Origin: an uncultured Spirochaetales bacterium
GTDB taxonomy: Bacteria; Spirochaetota; Spirochaetia; Treponematales; Treponemataceae
Assembly: GCA_946061495.1 (NCBI GenBank)
Contig: CAMGSV010000106.1
Coordinates: 1 to 8,320, forward strand
Length of the DNA: 8,320 nucleotides
Direction: 5' to 3'
Part shown: piece after piece, positions 6,251 to 8,320 of the stretch
Layout: each line of letters starts with the position of its first letter
How positions within the stretch are numbered: position 1 is the stretch's first letter
The notes under the pieces: model-generated
Seen by the model: only the letters and a program-made list of their open reading frames with translations
Database searches by the model: none
What the model was told of the DNA's origin: nothing
Position numbers and translations under genes: made by a program

Positions 6251-7639
6251 ATGAGGTCCCTGAAAATTCCTGTACCCCTGAAAAAAATGAACGCAATTTT
6301 CCGGGACAATGGCTTTGAGGCCCATCTGGTGGGAGGAGCCGTCCGGGACATGATCCGGGGAAAGGAGGCCTCTGACTGGGACCTGGCCACCAACGCACCG
6401 CCCCAGCAGGTGGCCAAGATATTCCGCAGGGTAATTCCCACCGGCATCGCCCACGGCACCGTCACGATCCTGTTCCAAGGCCATTCTGTGGAGGTCACCA
6501 CCTACCGCACCGAGGCGGACTACAGCGACGGCCGACACCCTGATGCTGTCAATTACGCTGCCACCATCCAGGAGGACCTTTCCCGCCGAGACTTCACCAT
6601 GAACGCCATGGCGGCATCCTTGGATGACGGCAGCATCGTGGATCCCTTCGGCGGCCGAGATGACATACAAAACAAAATCATCCGCACAGTGGGAAATCCC
6701 TTGGAGCGGTTCGGTGAGGACGGCCTGCGACCAGTCAGGGCCATCCGGTTCGCCACCCAGCTGGGATTCACCATAGATGAATCCACCATGGCCGCCATTC
6801 CCGCCTCCATCGAAAAAACGGCCACCATCTCCTTGGAGCGCTTCCGGGACGAATTCATCAAGATACTCAAATCTCCAGAGCCGTCGGTGGGCTTGGAGCT
6901 GCTGGAAAAGACGGGCCTCCTCCAGCTGTTCATCCCGGAGCTGGCCGCCTGCAAGGATGTGGAGCAGGCTGACTGCCGTGGATTCCACCAGTTCGACGTG
7001 CTGCACCACCTGTTCTATGCCTGCGACGGCGCTCCCCAGCACAAGGAGCTGGTGCGGCTTGCGGCCCTCCTCCACGACATCGGAAAACCACGAGCAAAAA
7101 AGGCCGGCAGCCTCCCTGACGGACGGCCCACCATCACCTTCTACAACCACGAGAAGTACTCCGAGGAAATCAGCCAGAGCCTCATGACCCGGCTGAAATT
7201 CTCCAAGGCAGAGACAGCCACCGTCTGCCACCTGGTGAAAAACCACATGTTCCACTACGAGAGCAACTGGTCCGATGCCGCTGTCCGCCGGTTCCTGTTT
7301 CGAGTGACGCCGGAGGCCTTGGAGGACCTCTTCGACCTACGGGTGGCCGACGTCTACGGCATGACCCGCACCCCCCCCACTTTGAAGGAGGGACCCTGGA
7401 GCGGCAACCTCCTGGAGCTGAAGGAGCGCATCCAGCAGGTCTCCTCCCAAAGCCAGGTGCGGGGGCTCAAGGATCTGGCGGTCAACGGCAAGGATCTGAT
7501 GGCGGCAGGCATTCCCGCAGGAAGGCAGCTGGGACAGATTCTGAACCAGCTGCTGGAGACTGTGCTGGATGACCCCAGCCAGAACAACCGGGAGCAGCTG
7601 CTGACAATCGCCCAAAAGCTCCAGAACAGATACTCTTGA
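6251..7639 (+). CDS. cca: CCA-adding enzyme / poly(A) polymerase-family tRNA nucleotidyltransferase with HD domain
   Basis: A 462-residue cytoplasmic class II nucleotidyltransferase, predicted to add or repair the 3' CCA of tRNAs. The catalytic motif is GGAVRD (28-33) followed by SDWDLAT with D42 and D44 as metal ligands. RRDFTMNAMA (112-121) and EDGLRPVRAIRF (156-167) are the ribose and nucleotide recognition blocks. A C-terminal HD domain follows, with histidines at 251-252, LLHDIGKP (273-280) and H300 in FYNHE, so a phosphohydrolase activity is possible as in the E. coli enzyme. The end (VNGKDLMAAGI, then GQILNQLL) is typical of the bacterial HD-type family. A poly(A) polymerase (pcnB) or A-adding-only role cannot be excluded by sequence reading, because these families are very close. 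The start at 6251 follows the lipoprotein stop by 9 bases with only a weak AGGA, suggesting coupling. A run of eight C at 7371-7378 lies in frame in the coding sequence. Confidence 0.92.
   Translation: MRSLKIPVPLKKMNAIFRDNGFEAHLVGGAVRDMIRGKEASDWDLATNAPPQQVAKIFRRVIPTGIAHGTVTILFQGHSVEVTTYRTEADYSDGRHPDAVNYAATIQEDLSRRDFTMNAMAASLDDGSIVDPFGGRDDIQNKIIRTVGNPLERFGEDGLRPVRAIRFATQLGFTIDESTMAAIPASIEKTATISLERFRDEFIKILKSPEPSVGLELLEKTGLLQLFIPELAACKDVEQADCRGFHQFDVLHHLFYACDGAPQHKELVRLAALLHDIGKPRAKKAGSLPDGRPTITFYNHEKYSEEISQSLMTRLKFSKAETATVCHLVKNHMFHYESNWSDAAVRRFLFRVTPEALEDLFDLRVADVYGMTRTPPTLKEGPWSGNLLELKERIQQVSSQSQVRGLKDLAVNGKDLMAAGIPAGRQLGQILNQLLETVLDDPSQNNREQLLTIAQKLQNRYS
7371..7378 (+). repeat. C8 homopolymer inside the nucleotidyltransferase gene
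   Basis: Eight consecutive C encode part of Thr-Pro-Pro at residues 374-376. A one-base slip would put the last fifth of the enzyme out of frame. The frame is intact in this sequence. Confidence 0.8.
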
Positions 7640-7664
7640 ACAAAAGCCTGGAATAAACTACATT
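7636..7664 (+). promoter_or_regulatory. Possible weak promoter for rsmD
   Basis: TTGAAC, a 17-base spacer and TACATT (4 of 6 matches to each consensus box), overlapping the stop of the nucleotidyltransferase gene. Spacing is ideal but the boxes are mediocre. It would let rsmD be expressed apart from the two upstream genes. Confidence 0.3.
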
Positions 7665-7676
7665 TTTCTACTACGC

Positions 7677-7699
7677 CCAGTCCTCCCTGCAGTGACTGG
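7677..7699 (+). repeat. Small inverted repeat in the rsmD leader
   Basis: CCAGTC and GACTGG, perfect 6-base arms around an 11-base loop, ending 6 bases before the rsmD ribosome site. There is no T run after it, so it is not a terminator. It may be a minor leader structure or chance. Confidence 0.3.
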
Positions 7700-7705
7700 C
7701 AATCG

Positions 7706-7711
7706 AGGAGG
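7706..7711 (+). promoter_or_regulatory. Ribosome binding site of rsmD
   Basis: AGGAGG 4 bases before the ATG at 7716. It sets the start at MRITGGELRG rather than at the in-frame GTG at 7692. Confidence 0.8.
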
Positions 7712-7715
7712 AACC

Positions 7716-8261
7716 ATGAGAATCACTGGAGGAGAACTGAGAGGAAGAAGCATCAAATGTCCAGACGGAGTCATTCGTCCTGCCATGGACAGGATGCGGG
7801 AGTCCCTCTTTGCCATTCTCGGTGAGTTGGAGGGAAAATCCTTCCTGGACCTCTTTTCAGGATCGGGGACGGTGGCCATTGAGGCTGTTTCCCGGGGGGC
7901 CAGCCACGTGGAGCTGGTGGAAAAGGACAAGATAAAGGTGGGCACGGTGCTCTCCAACGTTGCCCTGACGGAAAAGGAAATGGGAAGGAAGATTCATTGC
8001 CACTTTATGGCGGTGGAGCTCTTCCTGAAGCGCTGCAAAAACAAGTACGACATCATCTTCTTGGATCCACCCTTCCCCTACAAGTACCACCAAAATCTCA
8101 TTGAAATGGTTGCCAAGGGAGAACTGTTGACTCCCGGTGGCGTGGCGTTGATTCATCGCCCCAAAGAGAAGGAAATGCCAGACACCATCCTCCAGCTGAA
8201 ATTGGGGGACCGTCGGGAGTACGGCAGGTCCATTGTTGATTTTTACGTCAATAATTCTTAA
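7716..8261 (+). CDS. rsmD: 16S rRNA (guanine(966)-N(2))-methyltransferase RsmD
   Basis: SAM-dependent methyltransferase that makes m2G966 in 16S rRNA during small-subunit assembly. At 181 residues it has the usual RsmD length. The N-terminus MRITGGELRGR and the block RPAMDRMRESLF (21-32) are the family signature. The SAM loop is DLFSGSGTVAIEA (45-57) with an acidic ribose-binding residue following (VELVEKD). The catalytic DPPF (117-120, of the NPPY type) is in LDPPFPY. The fold is a single Rossmann-type domain, complete at both ends. It lies 76 bases after the nucleotidyltransferase gene on the same strand. Pairing of a tRNA-end enzyme and an rRNA methyltransferase fits a translation-housekeeping cluster. 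Confidence 0.95.
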   Translation: MRITGGELRGRSIKCPDGVIRPAMDRMRESLFAILGELEGKSFLDLFSGSGTVAIEAVSRGASHVELVEKDKIKVGTVLSNVALTEKEMGRKIHCHFMAVELFLKRCKNKYDIIFLDPPFPYKYHQNLIEMVAKGELLTPGGVALIHRPKEKEMPDTILQLKLGDRREYGRSIVDFYVNNS

Positions 8262-8267
8262 TAAATA

Positions 8268-8295
8268 TTGACAAAATAATGAAATATGTTAAAAT
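8268..8295 (+). promoter_or_regulatory. Near-consensus sigma70-type promoter reading out of the window
   Basis: A perfect -35 TTGACA (8268-8273), a 16-base AT-rich spacer and a -10 TAAAAT (8290-8295), starting 7 bases after the rsmD stop. Transcription would begin near 8302 and serve a gene beyond the right edge. In treponemes the gene after rsmD is, from memory, often acpP, but that cannot be seen here. Confidence 0.75.
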
Positions 8296-8320
8296 AGACT
8301 GCATAAAAGGCTCCCTGTTA

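Overview
The window is a piece of a GC-rich bacterial chromosome with AT-rich intergenic gaps and dense, mostly short-spaced genes carrying good GGAGG-type ribosome binding sites. A spirochaete, probably a Treponema-like one, is my best guess. The reasons are the lipobox of the lipoprotein, the N-terminus of the alanine racemase (MRAT followed by a VKADAYGHG lysine motif), and the order tRNA nucleotidyltransferase - rsmD - promoter for a further gene. This is inference, and there is no rRNA or other marker to settle it. I see no tRNA, rRNA, CRISPR array, insertion sequence or phage gene.

Left part, minus strand, about 55-3805 (transcribed right to left): four tightly packed genes form a phosphorylation module. 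In transcription order they are a small cysteine-rich protein resembling the TerY-C metal-binding domain, a Ser/Thr protein kinase with a C-terminal zinc ribbon, a TerY-like von Willebrand A (vWA) protein with a complete MIDAS, and a PP2C-type phosphatase ending in Sel1-like repeats. The first two overlap by one base (TGATG), and the next gaps are 15 and about 41 bases. This matches the TerY-P triad (vWA + kinase + PP2C) known from comparative genomics of tellurium-resistance/stress systems. Here the metal-binding TerY-C-like part is a separate gene instead of a tail on the vWA protein, and no TerD, TerC or TerZ gene is in view. The likely logic is that the kinase and phosphatase set the phosphorylation state of the vWA scaffold or its partners, with metal binding as a possible input. 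Substrates and trigger cannot be read from the sequence.

Middle, minus strand, about 3917-5083: alanine racemase (alr), which supplies D-alanine for peptidoglycan. It lies upstream of the module on the same strand, separated by about 110 bases with a weak hairpin, so readthrough is possible.

Right part, plus strand, 5255-8261: a divergently transcribed lipoprotein with a proline-rich linker, an Ig-like domain and a C-terminal domain reminiscent of LpoB/LPP20-type proteins. It is followed 9 bases later by a CCA-adding/poly(A) polymerase-family nucleotidyltransferase with an HD domain, then by rsmD (16S rRNA m2G966 methyltransferase). The last 60 bases hold a near-consensus promoter (TTGACA, 16 bases, TAAAAT) reading out of the window.
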